Shown piece after piece: positions 8,408 through 16,117 of a DNA stretch of 64,000 bases. The notes under the pieces were generated by a model. It had not been told where the DNA came from. It saw only the letters and a list, made by a program, of their open reading frames with translations, and made no database searches. The stretch comes from CAZJBS01 sp964544475. Lineage in GTDB: Bacteria > CLD3 > SB21. A program made the position numbers and the translations under genes. Within the stretch, counting starts at the first letter, position 1; every line of letters starts with the position of its first letter. The stretch lies in assembly GCA_964544475.1 (NCBI GenBank), contig CAZJBS010000007.1, positions 62,001 to 126,000 on the forward strand. The letters are read 5' to 3'.

Positions 8408-9605
8408 GATGACGCACCTTTCGTCGTTTTGGAAGAAAAATTGTAAATGTACTGCCCCGGCCGTACTCGGATCTCACTTTGATCCGTCCATGATGAAGTC
8501 GCACCATTTCCTTCACGATGCTCAAACCCAGGCCGCTGCCTTTGTCCCGATTGTGGACATGTTCGGCATGATCCAGTTGGGAAAAACGCTTGAACAACTT
8601 CCGGATGTCCGATTTCAACATGCCAAAGCCCTCGTCCCGGACGGACAATTCGAGGCCGCCGTGTTGCGGCGTGGCCGTGATTTCGATCGTCGTGGATGGC
8701 GGCGAATATTTGATGGCATTGTCAAGCAGATTGAACAGCATTTGTTTTACGCGATCGGCATCGGCATACAGGTTGTCAATCGCCATCGGAATATTTTCAC
8801 ACAGCGTTATGCGCTTGTTTTTCGCTTTTCTCTCAACCGACGTCATTGCCGACCGCACAAGCAGGTGGACGTCGATCCGGGTACGATGCAGACGCGTCTG
8901 GCCGGCATCCAGCCGGTTGATTTCCAGCAGATCGCCCACCAGGCGCGACAGACGATTCGTTTCGTCAAAGGCCACCTGGAGACATTGGCGTTGGGTCGGA
9001 TTGATGGCGCCGATTCTCTCTTCCAGCATCAGGGACAGGCTCTCTTTGACCGGCGCCAGCGGATTGAATAATTCATGCGTGACCACGGACAGGAACTCGG
9101 ATCGTTCACGGGCTTCCGTCCACGACGCGCTGACGTCGCGAATCAGGAACACGTGACCGATCCGCGTACCGTCCGGATGGCGGATGGCTTTGACGGTGAT
9201 GTCATAGACAAAGAACGGCCGGCCGGAAACAACCTGATCACGAAGTACCGACGGGTGGCGTTGCCGGGCTTTGAGAAGAAGTGGTTCCAGATTGAGCCGG
9301 GCGCCGGAAGCGAGTTGCCGCACGGTCGTGATTTCCGGACGCGCGTCATCTTCGATCCGAAGCAGTCTGACGGCCCTGGGATTGATGATTCGAACCCGGT
9401 CAAGAAGATCGACCAGGACAATACCGGTATCCAGGTGATCGATGACGGCTGTCGTTTCGGTATGGCATTGACGAATGAGCAGATCATCCATCCGGCTTTC
9501 GATCGGAAACCTCCCGTCGGCCGAGGCGTTCGCGGTCAGGGACTCCGTGCCATGGTTATTCTTGACCGTGACGGGGTTGGGAATCAGTCGTAGTGCGCCG
9601 GTCAT
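8376..9605 (-). CDS. PAS-type sensor histidine kinase
   Basis: A histidine kinase of about 409 residues with no membrane segment, so a cytoplasmic sensor. An N-terminal PAS-like domain (about 45-165) precedes the dimerisation helix with the phosphoacceptor His in SVVTHELFNPLAP (near residue 177). The catalytic ATPase domain has the N box LLDNAIKYSPP, G1 box VRDEGFGM and G2 box GSGLGLSIVKEM. There are two adjacent ATGs at 9608 and 9605; the second has better spacing from the GGGAG site. It overlaps the response regulator gene by 32 bases and follows the prepilin peptidase stop by 13 bases, so it probably signals to pilus assembly. The signal it senses is unknown. Confidence 0.92.
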   Translation of the reverse strand: MTGALRLIPNPVTVKNNHGTESLTANASADGRFPIESRMDDLLIRQCHTETTAVIDHLDTGIVLVDLLDRVRIINPRAVRLLRIEDDARPEITTVRQLASGARLNLEPLLLKARQRHPSVLRDQVVSGRPFFVYDITVKAIRHPDGTRIGHVFLIRDVSASWTEARERSEFLSVVTHELFNPLAPVKESLSLMLEERIGAINPTQRQCLQVAFDETNRLSRLVGDLLEINRLDAGQTRLHRTRIDVHLLVRSAMTSVERKAKNKRITLCENIPMAIDNLYADADRVKQMLFNLLDNAIKYSPPSTTIEITATPQHGGLELSVRDEGFGMLKSDIRKLFKRFSQLDHAEHVHNRDKGSGLGLSIVKEMVRLHHGRIKVRSEYGRGSTFTIFLPKRRKVRHHADSQNTDCG

Positions 9606-9618
9606 CATGATCTCCCGG

Positions 9619-10395
9619 TTATCTGTTTACCACGTTGTCCAAATACCATTGGATAAGGTCCGCTCCAAAGAGAAGACTTCCCATCATGGCCATCGCAAAA
9701 AAAGGCGCCATTGGAATTTCCGCCCGGCGATCCAATTTCCTGAACAGAACGCCGATCCATCCCGCCACCGAAATGAAGAGAAACGTCAGAAACAGGACCA
9801 TCGCCAGAAGTTTCCAGCCCAGGAAGAGGCCCAGTAAGGCTGTGAGTTTGATGTCGCCGCCGCCCATGGCGTCTCTCTTATACACGCGACGGCCGACCAA
9901 TGCGATCCCGGTCATGATGGCGCCCCCCATGACCATACCGGCCATACCGGCCACCAGAGATGAAACGCCTTCGAGTATCAGGAATCCCACGCCGATCGGC
10001 AGGCTGATCAAAAGAAGCCGGTTCGGGATGATATGGCTCCTGTAATCGATTTCTGACAGGACGATCATCAATAAGGTCAGATAAGCCGATTTGAAAAACA
10101 GGATCGTCCACCCAAACTGGCTGTGCAGGAAAACCAGGCATAGCGCCGTTGCCAACTCGACCGCCGGATAACGGATAGAAATTTTCTGGCGGCAGGACCC
10201 GCAGCGGCCGCCCAGGATCGCGTATCCCCACAATGGGATATTGTGGTACCACCGGATCGGTGAACCACAATGCGGGCAATGGGAAGCCGGAAACCACAGC
10301 GATTGTCTGAGCGGAATGCGATGAATCACGACGTTCAGAAAACTGCCCAATAGCAGTCCGGCCGCGGCAATGAGCAAGTCAGGCGACAGACTCAT
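9619..10395 (-). CDS. pilD: Prepilin peptidase and N-methyltransferase PilD
   Basis: A 258-residue polytopic membrane enzyme that cleaves prepilin leaders and methylates the new N-terminus. It shows the A24 family layout: LLLGSFLNVVIHRIP at the N-terminus, two CxxC pairs CPHC and CGSC in the cytoplasmic loop (bifunctional form), and the catalytic aspartates in SEIDYRSHIIPN and GGGDIKL. Eight hydrophobic segments are visible. It overlaps the upstream roadblock-like gene by 17 bases and lies immediately ahead of the kinase gene. It should process the pilin at 11330-11671 and the minor prepilins in the same cluster. Confidence 0.96.
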   Translation of the reverse strand: MSLSPDLLIAAAGLLLGSFLNVVIHRIPLRQSLWFPASHCPHCGSPIRWYHNIPLWGYAILGGRCGSCRQKISIRYPAVELATALCLVFLHSQFGWTILFFKSAYLTLLMIVLSEIDYRSHIIPNRLLLISLPIGVGFLILEGVSSLVAGMAGMVMGGAIMTGIALVGRRVYKRDAMGGGDIKLTALLGLFLGWKLLAMVLFLTFLFISVAGWIGVLFRKLDRRAEIPMAPFFAMAMMGSLLFGADLIQWYLDNVVNR

Positions 10396-11260
10396 AATGG
10401 GCGTCCTGGGTTAGCGTGACAAATTGAGATGAGTTTTCCCTGTAAATACGTTCGATACCAAACGTCGCCTGGAACATGGCCACGTCGAGATTGACGTTTT
10501 TCACGCTGAGCAGAGTCAGGATCAATGTGTTTTGAGCCACGACCATTTTGTGCGACACCGCCTGCAACGGAAGATCGAAATAAACGGATCCGTTCGCCGA
10601 TCCGCTCTTGGCATAACGTTCAAGATGCCGGTAGAAGAATTTTGCAAACTCCGAATGTTCGCCGCCCCCGGATTGTTCCAGATCCGACAGCGCGGCCACC
10701 GGAAGACCGTCCCCCGTGGTAACCACCGCGGCAAACAATCCGAACTTACGAATGATATTCTGAAGATAGTGTTCAAGCGCCTTGTCCTGCTCCTCCGTCC
10801 GACGGCTGCGTCGGTCGAACAGGGAGATCATGCTGCGAATCTGTTCGCGCAACTTCTGGCTGGCGCACATCGGATTGGAATGGACACAATAGTTGGCCCG
10901 GCAGGCCGTCACCGGCTCACTGCACATCTGGCGCCGATGGTAATTGGCCGTGGGTTCCATGCGGCTCGTAATAAATTCACGAGCCAACTTACGGTGAAGT
11001 GTGTTTTCGGCAAAATCTATGGCCTCGTGCCAAAGGAAAATCTGGAGTTCCATCAATTGTTCGACCGTCATCCCCGTCATGATGGAGTCAATGAAATGAG
11101 GGTCGGAAATATTCTTTCGGATCTTTTTCAAAAGGTCCCGGCTGAGCGTGCCCTGCACGAATGATGTCTTGAATTCGGTCAAGGACGCTTCCTTACCGGC
11201 CATAGATTCCATATTCAGACTTTGATTAGTCTGGCGGTCGGTATCTCTCAAGTCGAACAT
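10379..11260 (-). CDS. Roadblock/LC7-like protein with four-cysteine cluster
   Basis: A 293-residue protein I cannot assign to a named family. Residues about 30-100 are helical. Residues 113-132 contain four cysteines with spacing C-x6-C-x4-C-x6-C, which could bind a metal or an Fe-S cluster. The C-terminal 120 residues have the look of a roadblock/LC7 domain, seen in KFGLFAAVVTTGDGLPVAA and LQAVSHKMVVAQNTLILTLLS. Such domains often pair with MglA-type small GTPases that set pilus polarity, but no GTPase gene is present here. The start at 11260 has a good GAGGAG site; the end overlaps pilD by 17 bases. A redox-sensitive regulator of pilus placement is one possible role; this is inference. Confidence 0.65.
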   Translation of the reverse strand: MFDLRDTDRQTNQSLNMESMAGKEASLTEFKTSFVQGTLSRDLLKKIRKNISDPHFIDSIMTGMTVEQLMELQIFLWHEAIDFAENTLHRKLAREFITSRMEPTANYHRRQMCSEPVTACRANYCVHSNPMCASQKLREQIRSMISLFDRRSRRTEEQDKALEHYLQNIIRKFGLFAAVVTTGDGLPVAALSDLEQSGGGEHSEFAKFFYRHLERYAKSGSANGSVYFDLPLQAVSHKMVVAQNTLILTLLSVKNVNLDVAMFQATFGIERIYRENSSQFVTLTQDAHYESVA

Positions 11261-11283
11261 GGGAACTCCTCGTTAAGGGTGAC

Positions 11284-11315
11284 CAGGCTCCCATACCATA
11301 CCGGATGGGAGCCTG
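11284..11315 (-). terminator. Hairpin between pilA and the roadblock-like gene
   Basis: A perfect 11-base-pair inverted repeat (CAGGCTCCCAT at 11284-11294 and ATGGGAGCCTG at 11305-11315) with a 10-base loop lies 15 bases after the pilA stop. There is no T-run on the minus strand, so it is more likely a processing or partial-termination hairpin that keeps pilin mRNA abundant relative to the downstream genes. Confidence 0.6.
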
Positions 11316-11329
11316 AGTCTTGATGGAAA

Positions 11330-11671
11330 TTAGTGGCCAGAGACAGAACACGAGACCGTGCCCGTCGTCGAAGAATACGTGTACGTGCCACCGGACGGAC
11401 ACGTGGGATGCGCACCGCTCGCAAAGAGCGTGTCCATGGCGCTCAGACTTGCCGGAAACGTGGCCGGGCCGCCGGCCAAAGCCGACTGGGCGTAAAATAC
11501 GCTGGCCGCTGCGCCAATCGCACCCTGATTGGACTTGCAGGCGCCGGCTTCCGCCTGATCCGTCAAATCGAAATACTTCGGCACCGCGACGGCGGCGAGA
11601 ATACCCAGGATCACGATGACCGTGACCAACTCCATCAGGGTGAAGCCTTTTTCATTTTTCATGGATTTCAT
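11330..11671 (-). CDS. pilA: Major type IV pilin
   Basis: A 113-residue type IVa-like prepilin. The leader MKSMKNEKG is followed by FTLMELVTVIVILGILAAVA, with Glu at +5 and a fully hydrophobic assembly helix. The mature part is short (about 104 residues), Ala/Gly/Ser/Thr-rich, with three cysteines; two near the C-terminus (in HPTCPSGG and TVSCSVSG) could form the usual disulfide-bonded D-region. The ATG at 11671 sits behind a strong GGAGGAA site; the longer frame to 11728 adds no leader and is rejected. Its short length, own upstream region and hairpin after the stop are typical of the major subunit, although no second pilin is available for comparison. Confidence 0.9.
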   Translation of the reverse strand: MKSMKNEKGFTLMELVTVIVILGILAAVAVPKYFDLTDQAEAGACKSNQGAIGAAASVFYAQSALAGGPATFPASLSAMDTLFASGAHPTCPSGGTYTYSSTTGTVSCSVSGH

Positions 11672-11720
11672 TTTTCTTCCTCCAAAGAGATTAAGAGTTT
11701 GATTCGTTGGCCTACTCTCC

Positions 11721-11736
11721 ATCAACATCCGTGCCG
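11721..11736 (-). promoter_or_regulatory. Possible sigma-54-like promoter of pilA (weak)
   Basis: Read on the minus strand this is CGGCAC, five bases, TTGAT. It resembles the -24/-12 pattern TGGCAC-N5-TTGCA and lies about 50 bases before the pilA start. The invariant GC at -12 is GA here, so this is only a weak candidate. Pilin genes in several bacteria do use sigma-54. Confidence 0.25.
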
Positions 11737-11840
11737 TCGTTTGATATTTTGTTTAATAACGACTTGAACGACACATCCGGTGGCAGGGGTTGTGGGAAAA
11801 AATGCCCAACAGAGGAAATTCGACCCCATTTTTTGGCAAT

Positions 11841-11873
11841 AAAAAAGGCCGGAACACCTTCGCATTCCGGCCT
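11841..11873 (-). terminator. Rho-independent terminator of ssb
   Basis: A nine-base-pair stem (AGGCCGGAA at 11846-11854 with TTCCGGCCT at 11865-11873) is followed on the minus strand by TTTTTTATT. It ends the ssb transcript 35 bases after its stop and separates ssb from pilA. Confidence 0.9.
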
Positions 11874-11908
11874 CTGGTTGGTCCTTCCTTCAGGACCGTG
11901 GGTGAAGA

Positions 11909-12253
11909 TCAGTCTTTTTTCCGTTCAAGAATCTGCATCTTGTCGGCCACGACTTCCGTCACAAACCGTTTCACGCCATCGCCGTCTGTGTAAGACCGCG
12001 TCTTCAACTGGCCTTCCACCGACACGAGCGAACCTTTCTTCAGGTATTGACCGCAGATTTCGGCAAGCTTGCGCCAGGCCACCACACGGTGCCAGTCGGT
12101 TTGTTCGACCTTGTCGCCTTCCTTGTTCTTGAAAACCTGATTCGTCGCGAGCGAGAACAGGCTTATCGGAATACCATTCGGCGTGTACCGCATCTGCGGT
12201 TCTTTTCCAACACGTCCGATAATGACGGCTTTGTTGAGGGTTCCTTTGGACAT
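11909..12253 (-). CDS. ssb: Short single-stranded DNA-binding protein without acidic tail
   Basis: A 114-residue SSB with one OB fold: LNKAVIIGRVGKEPQMRYTPNG at the N-terminus, the DWHRVVAWRKLAEICGQYLKKGSLV core, and VADKMQILERKKD at the end. Standard bacterial SSBs run to 150-200 residues and finish with an acidic tip (DDDIPF type) that recruits partner proteins. Here the protein stops directly after the OB fold with ERKKD, so the tip and linker are missing. Many genomes carry a second, short SSB linked to competence or mobile elements. Its place beside a type IV pilus cluster fits a competence role, but that is inference. The start has a strong AAAGGAG site and the gene has its own terminator. 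Confidence 0.93.
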   Translation of the reverse strand: MSKGTLNKAVIIGRVGKEPQMRYTPNGIPISLFSLATNQVFKNKEGDKVEQTDWHRVVAWRKLAEICGQYLKKGSLVSVEGQLKTRSYTDGDGVKRFVTEVVADKMQILERKKD

Positions 12254-12512
12254 GGTTGTCTCCTTTGAATAATGATGTTAGTACTATTAATAAATGATAT
12301 GGTTTGTTCGCGTTTTCGTTTGTCCTGACCCTATTAATCTAACCATGCCAAAGCCTCATTTTTTCTCAAAAATTGAGAATAATTGGCGCCGCAAATCGAA
12401 GGCCTTCCGTCAAGGCCCTCTTGCTTCCCTCAAATAAAATCTTCACATTGGCCCACCCGCAGAACGCGGTCTTGCAGAATGATCCACAACCTAAGCACCT
12501 GGGAGAACTGTG

Positions 12513-14534
12513 ATGCTTTACCGGAGTTTGATACTGGCGGCGCTCGTTTTGGCGGGATGCCAGCCATCGGCAAAAAACGGCCCCGATCCGCTGGCCGACA
12601 ATAGAGACACGACCGTCAGCCCACGCAAGGATTTCTTTCTCCACGCCAATGGCGGTTGGTTCAAGAAGCACCCCATTCCGGAATCCGAATACATGAACGG
12701 CCTTTGGCTCACCATACTGGAGGACACACGTAAGTCCGTTCGCGAAATCTGCGAAACTTCCGCGGCAGACACGACAGCCAAACCCGGTTCCAACCGCCAA
12801 AAAATCGGTGATTTTTTTGCCAGCGGCATGGACAGCGCCGGCGCCGAATCCGCCGGCCTGACGCCGATTCAGGAACTACTTGACGAGATCGATGCGATGA
12901 AATCAAAAGAAGACCTGGCCCGTGTGGCCGGCCGTTTGCACCGCGGCATGGCCGGATCTCTTTTCTCCATGCACGTGGGCAAGGATGACAAGAAGCCGGG
13001 CGCCTACGCGATCCTCCTCAACCAGGGCGGCCTGGGTCTCCCCGACCGGGACTATTACTTCAAGACGGATTCCAGAAGCGTAACCATCCGGCAGGAGTAC
13101 GTGAAACATCTGGAATTCACCGCCTCCGCATTCAAAAGCCAAACGCCGGTCGCAGACGCCAAAACGATCCTGTCGCTGGAAACCGCGTTGGCCAAATCCA
13201 GCCGCGTACTGGAAGCCCTGCGCGATCCGTATGCCAATTACAACAAGCTGAGCGCGTCGGAACTGCAGAAACTCACGCCGGATTTTTCATGGCCCGTATT
13301 TTTTGAAACCGTTGGCCTGAAGAACGTCGATTCCGTCGTCGTCGGCCAGCCGGAGTTTTTCGCCGCCATGCAACGCGCCCTGACCTCCACGCCGATGGCC
13401 TCATGGAAAGCCTATTTCAAATGGTGCCTGCTGGCGGAGTACTCGGCGTATCTGACCGAAAATCTCGCCGTGGCCGATTTCAATTTCTTCGCGAAGACGA
13501 TCCGCGGTATCGAACAGCGCAAACCACGATGGAAACGCGTCGTCGAAAAGACCAACCGTTCTTTGGGAGAATTGGTCGGACAGGAGTATGTCGCCCACCA
13601 TGTGCCCAAAGGCGCCAAGGAAAAACTGCTCGAAATCGGCAACACCATCCGTGACGTCTGCCAGGAACGCATCCACGCGATTTCGTGGATGGGCGACTCC
13701 ACACGGGCCAAGGCGTTGAAGAAACTGGAAACGATGGTCATGAAGGTCGGATACCCCGACCGGTGGAAGGACTATTCGGACCTGACCATCGATCGCGGGC
13801 CGTACGCCGCCAACGTCCTTCGCGCGCACCAATGGGCCTTTGCCGACATGATCCGCAAATGGGGCAAACCGGTCGACCGATTGGAATGGGCCATGACGCC
13901 CCAGACCTACAACGCGTATTACGATCCGAATAACAACGAGATCGTTGTGCCGGCCGCCAATATCATCGTGCCGGGTTTTGAAAAGGAACTGCCGGATGAT
14001 GCGATTTTGTACGGCATCATCGGAGGCGGCACGTTTGGGCACGAAATCATCCACGGTTTCGACGACATGGGCAGTCAGTACGACGAGACCGGCCGACTCG
14101 CCATGTGGTGGACCACGGAGGATCGCGAGCGCTTCACCGCCAAAACAAAATTGCTGGTCGATCAATGCGACAACTATGTCGTCCTCGATAGTCTCCACCT
14201 GCGGGGACAGGCCACCCTCGGCGAGAATATCGCCGACCTGGGCGGCGTGCAACTCGGCTACGACGCCTTCAAACGCACGGCTCAATTCAAATCCGGAAAA
14301 AGGATAGCCGGTCTGACCCCCAACGAACGCTTCTTCCTGGCCTACGCCTACGGGTGGATGATCCAGATGCGGCCGGAATCCCTCGCAGACCAGATCATGA
14401 CCGATTTCCACGCGCCCGCCCAGTTCCGCGTCAATGGCCCGTTTTCCAATGTCCCGGAATTCTATGAGACCTTTCATGTCGTGCCGGGAGACGCCATGTA
14501 CCGTCCGGACAGCCTGCGCGTCAGCATCTGGTAG
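12513..14534 (+). CDS. M13 family zinc metallopeptidase lipoprotein (PepO/neprilysin-like)
   Basis: A 673-residue M13 endopeptidase predicted to cut short peptides outside the cytoplasm. The N-terminus is a lipoprotein signal, MLYRSLILAALVLAGC, with lipid attachment at Cys16. The M13 N-terminal domain fills about residues 30-430, and the catalytic domain has the zinc motif HEIIH in GHEIIHGFDDMG and the third ligand in ENIADLGGV. The C-terminus ends MYRPDSLRVSIW, the usual M13 end with its conserved Trp. The ATG at 12513 is preferred over the GTG at 12510 because of spacing from GGGAG. The 250 bases upstream, divergent from ssb, show no clear promoter to me. The WYL regulator gene follows 24 bases later. 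Confidence 0.95.
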   Translation: MLYRSLILAALVLAGCQPSAKNGPDPLADNRDTTVSPRKDFFLHANGGWFKKHPIPESEYMNGLWLTILEDTRKSVREICETSAADTTAKPGSNRQKIGDFFASGMDSAGAESAGLTPIQELLDEIDAMKSKEDLARVAGRLHRGMAGSLFSMHVGKDDKKPGAYAILLNQGGLGLPDRDYYFKTDSRSVTIRQEYVKHLEFTASAFKSQTPVADAKTILSLETALAKSSRVLEALRDPYANYNKLSASELQKLTPDFSWPVFFETVGLKNVDSVVVGQPEFFAAMQRALTSTPMASWKAYFKWCLLAEYSAYLTENLAVADFNFFAKTIRGIEQRKPRWKRVVEKTNRSLGELVGQEYVAHHVPKGAKEKLLEIGNTIRDVCQERIHAISWMGDSTRAKALKKLETMVMKVGYPDRWKDYSDLTIDRGPYAANVLRAHQWAFADMIRKWGKPVDRLEWAMTPQTYNAYYDPNNNEIVVPAANIIVPGFEKELPDDAILYGIIGGGTFGHEIIHGFDDMGSQYDETGRLAMWWTTEDRERFTAKTKLLVDQCDNYVVLDSLHLRGQATLGENIADLGGVQLGYDAFKRTAQFKSGKRIAGLTPNERFFLAYAYGWMIQMRPESLADQIMTDFHAPAQFRVNGPFSNVPEFYETFHVVPGDAMYRPDSLRVSIW

Positions 14535-14558
14535 ACTATATTTGACAGGGTCCGAAGC

Positions 14559-15413
14559 ATGGCCACACGCATAGACGAACTCCACCGCCAGATCGAAATG
14601 GCGGCTTTGATCGCGGAATTCCCGGAAAAGTATTCGGAGGACGATCTCGCGGCCCATTTTTTCACGAGTGTGAGTTCGATCCGCCGCGACGTCAAAGCCC
14701 TGCGCGAAATGGGCGTCGAAGTGCGTTCGCGAAAACTGTCCTACCGCATCGACCTTTCCGTCGACGATCTCAATCGGCTGGTCACCACCTATTGGGCCTT
14801 CGGCAACCACGAGCGCATCAAAAACCTGCCGCTCATCCGGAACAAGCTGAAAAACCGGACGTTGATGTTCTTTGTGCAAACGATGAAAGCCATGCAGGAA
14901 AGAAAAGTCATGGAGATCGATTACCGTTCCGGCAAAAAGGAAACATCGCGGTGGCGGACCCTAACGCCCGTCGCTTTCTACAATGGCGGTAAAACCCATT
15001 ACCTTATCGCGATGCACGACACGGTGCCGAAAATGTTCACGATCGAACGCATCCTCGACTTCCGATTCCCCAACCAACCTTCACCGCTGAAGGAAATTCC
15101 ATCGCTGTCCGACCTGTTCCGGCACGCGTGGGGCTCCTACACCGGCGGCGCGTTGGCCACCGTGCGTTTGAGATTCCGCGATGATCTCGAACAGTACATG
15201 TCCGAAAAATTCTGGGTCGAAAACCAGGAAATGAAACACACGGAGGATGGGTTTGAAGTGACCCTGAAAATACGGCTATCCAATGAATTCGTCGCCTGGG
15301 TGATGGGCTGGGGCGATGCGGTGACGATTCTGGATCCGAAGGAATTGCGGGACGCGGTCGTAAGGAAGGCTTCCGACATCGTCGCCCGGTACAGGAAGGG
15401 AAAAAAATCCTGA
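14559..15413 (+). CDS. HTH plus WYL-domain transcriptional regulator
   Basis: A 284-residue YafY/PafC-like regulator. An N-terminal winged helix-turn-helix (about residues 8-60, with YSEDDLAAHFFTSVSSIRRD as recognition region) is followed by a WYL domain (about 105-190) in which the eponymous Trp-Tyr-Leu is HYL in KTHYLIAMHD, then a C-terminal WCX-like extension. WYL domains bind nucleic acid or nucleotide ligands in known members. It lies 24 bases after the M13 peptidase gene on the same strand, so the pair may be co-transcribed. Its targets cannot be told from the sequence. Confidence 0.88.
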   Translation: MATRIDELHRQIEMAALIAEFPEKYSEDDLAAHFFTSVSSIRRDVKALREMGVEVRSRKLSYRIDLSVDDLNRLVTTYWAFGNHERIKNLPLIRNKLKNRTLMFFVQTMKAMQERKVMEIDYRSGKKETSRWRTLTPVAFYNGGKTHYLIAMHDTVPKMFTIERILDFRFPNQPSPLKEIPSLSDLFRHAWGSYTGGALATVRLRFRDDLEQYMSEKFWVENQEMKHTEDGFEVTLKIRLSNEFVAWVMGWGDAVTILDPKELRDAVVRKASDIVARYRKGKKS

Positions 15414-15475
15414 TCGGATTTTTCTTATTAAGTTGGGAGAACTCCCTTCCGCCATGAGCGGACAGCGATCACAGC

Positions 15476-15507
15476 ATGCAGGTTGGCACAGACCTGCATT
15501 TTTTCTT
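15476..15507 (+). terminator. Rho-independent terminator after the WYL gene
   Basis: An eight-base-pair stem (ATGCAGGT at 15476-15483 with ACCTGCAT at 15492-15499) is followed by TTTTTTCTT on the plus strand. It ends the peptidase-WYL transcript and isolates the next promoter. Confidence 0.9.
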
Positions 15508-15522
15508 GAGAAAAAAATAGTA

Positions 15523-15551
15523 TTGACAATCAATCTTTGATACTATATATT
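15523..15551 (+). promoter_or_regulatory. Sigma-70-type promoter of the MarR-cytochrome-rhodanese operon
   Basis: A consensus -35 TTGACA (15523-15528), a 17-base spacer and -10 TATATT (15546-15551) lie directly after a terminator and 45 bases before the marR start. This is one of the strongest promoters visible in the window. Confidence 0.85.
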
Positions 15552-15573
15552 AATGATAGTAACACTAATTAGT
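15541..15573 (+). promoter_or_regulatory. Paired palindromes, probable MarR operator
   Basis: Two symmetric elements cover the -10 box and start point: TACTAT (15541-15546) with ATAGTA (15556-15561), and the perfect ten-base palindrome ACTAATTAGT (15564-15573). MarR dimers bind AT-rich palindromes of this size over their own promoters, so autorepression is likely. Confidence 0.65.
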
Positions 15574-15595
15574 AATAACAATAGTTTGGAATAAC

Positions 15596-16060
15596 ATGGT
15601 TGCAACACGGGATGACGAGAGCCTTCTAAGAGCGCACGCAGCTCAACTGGCCGACCTCGTGTTTCAGTTGCTGGCCGATTGCCACGAAAAAGAAAACCGG
15701 ATTGCGGCAAGGCACAACTTGAGCCCGGCGGAATTCAGATGCTTGCGTGCCTTTCGTGGACTGGAATCTGTGAGCAACAAAGACATTGCGCAAAAGATGA
15801 ATCTTACACCGGGCCGCTTATCCAGGATTCTGGACGGTCTGGCGGCCAAGAACTATGTTATTCGAAAGGAAGACAGCCACGATCGAAGAAATGTCGTTGT
15901 TTCGCTGTCCTCAAAAGGCAAGAACCTCGTGACATCCCTGGAGGAAGACTACCTCAATGCTCACGCCGACATATTGCGCCGCATGAATATGCCCCACGAG
16001 AATTTGGTGCAAGGTATGGGCGAATTCCTCACCGCCGTCCGAGATTGGCTTGAAAAATGA
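15596..16060 (+). CDS. MarR-family transcriptional regulator
   Basis: A 154-residue winged-helix regulator of the MarR family. The DNA-binding core is LESVSNKDIAQKMNLTPGRLSRILDGLAAK (helix-turn-helix, about residues 55-84) and the wing is DSHDRRNVVVSLSSKGKNL. Helices at both ends would form the dimer. There is one cysteine in ADCHEKENR near residue 29 and another in EFRCLRAFRG near 49, so redox sensing is possible, as in some MarR proteins, but not shown. It is the first gene of an operon with a multiheme cytochrome (57 bases later) and a rhodanese lipoprotein, behind a strong promoter with palindromes, so it probably controls that operon. Confidence 0.92.
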   Translation: MVATRDDESLLRAHAAQLADLVFQLLADCHEKENRIAARHNLSPAEFRCLRAFRGLESVSNKDIAQKMNLTPGRLSRILDGLAAKNYVIRKEDSHDRRNVVVSLSSKGKNLVTSLEEDYLNAHADILRRMNMPHENLVQGMGEFLTAVRDWLEK

Positions 16061-16117
16061 AGGTTTTTTTTGACTGTAAATACGATAATTGCATCTTATT
16101 ATGCTCGGAGAAATTCT

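Noticed and set aside
13401..14879. A 492-codon minus-strand frame
   Set aside because: Antisense to the M13 peptidase and the start of the WYL gene, both with intact motifs; no ribosome site.
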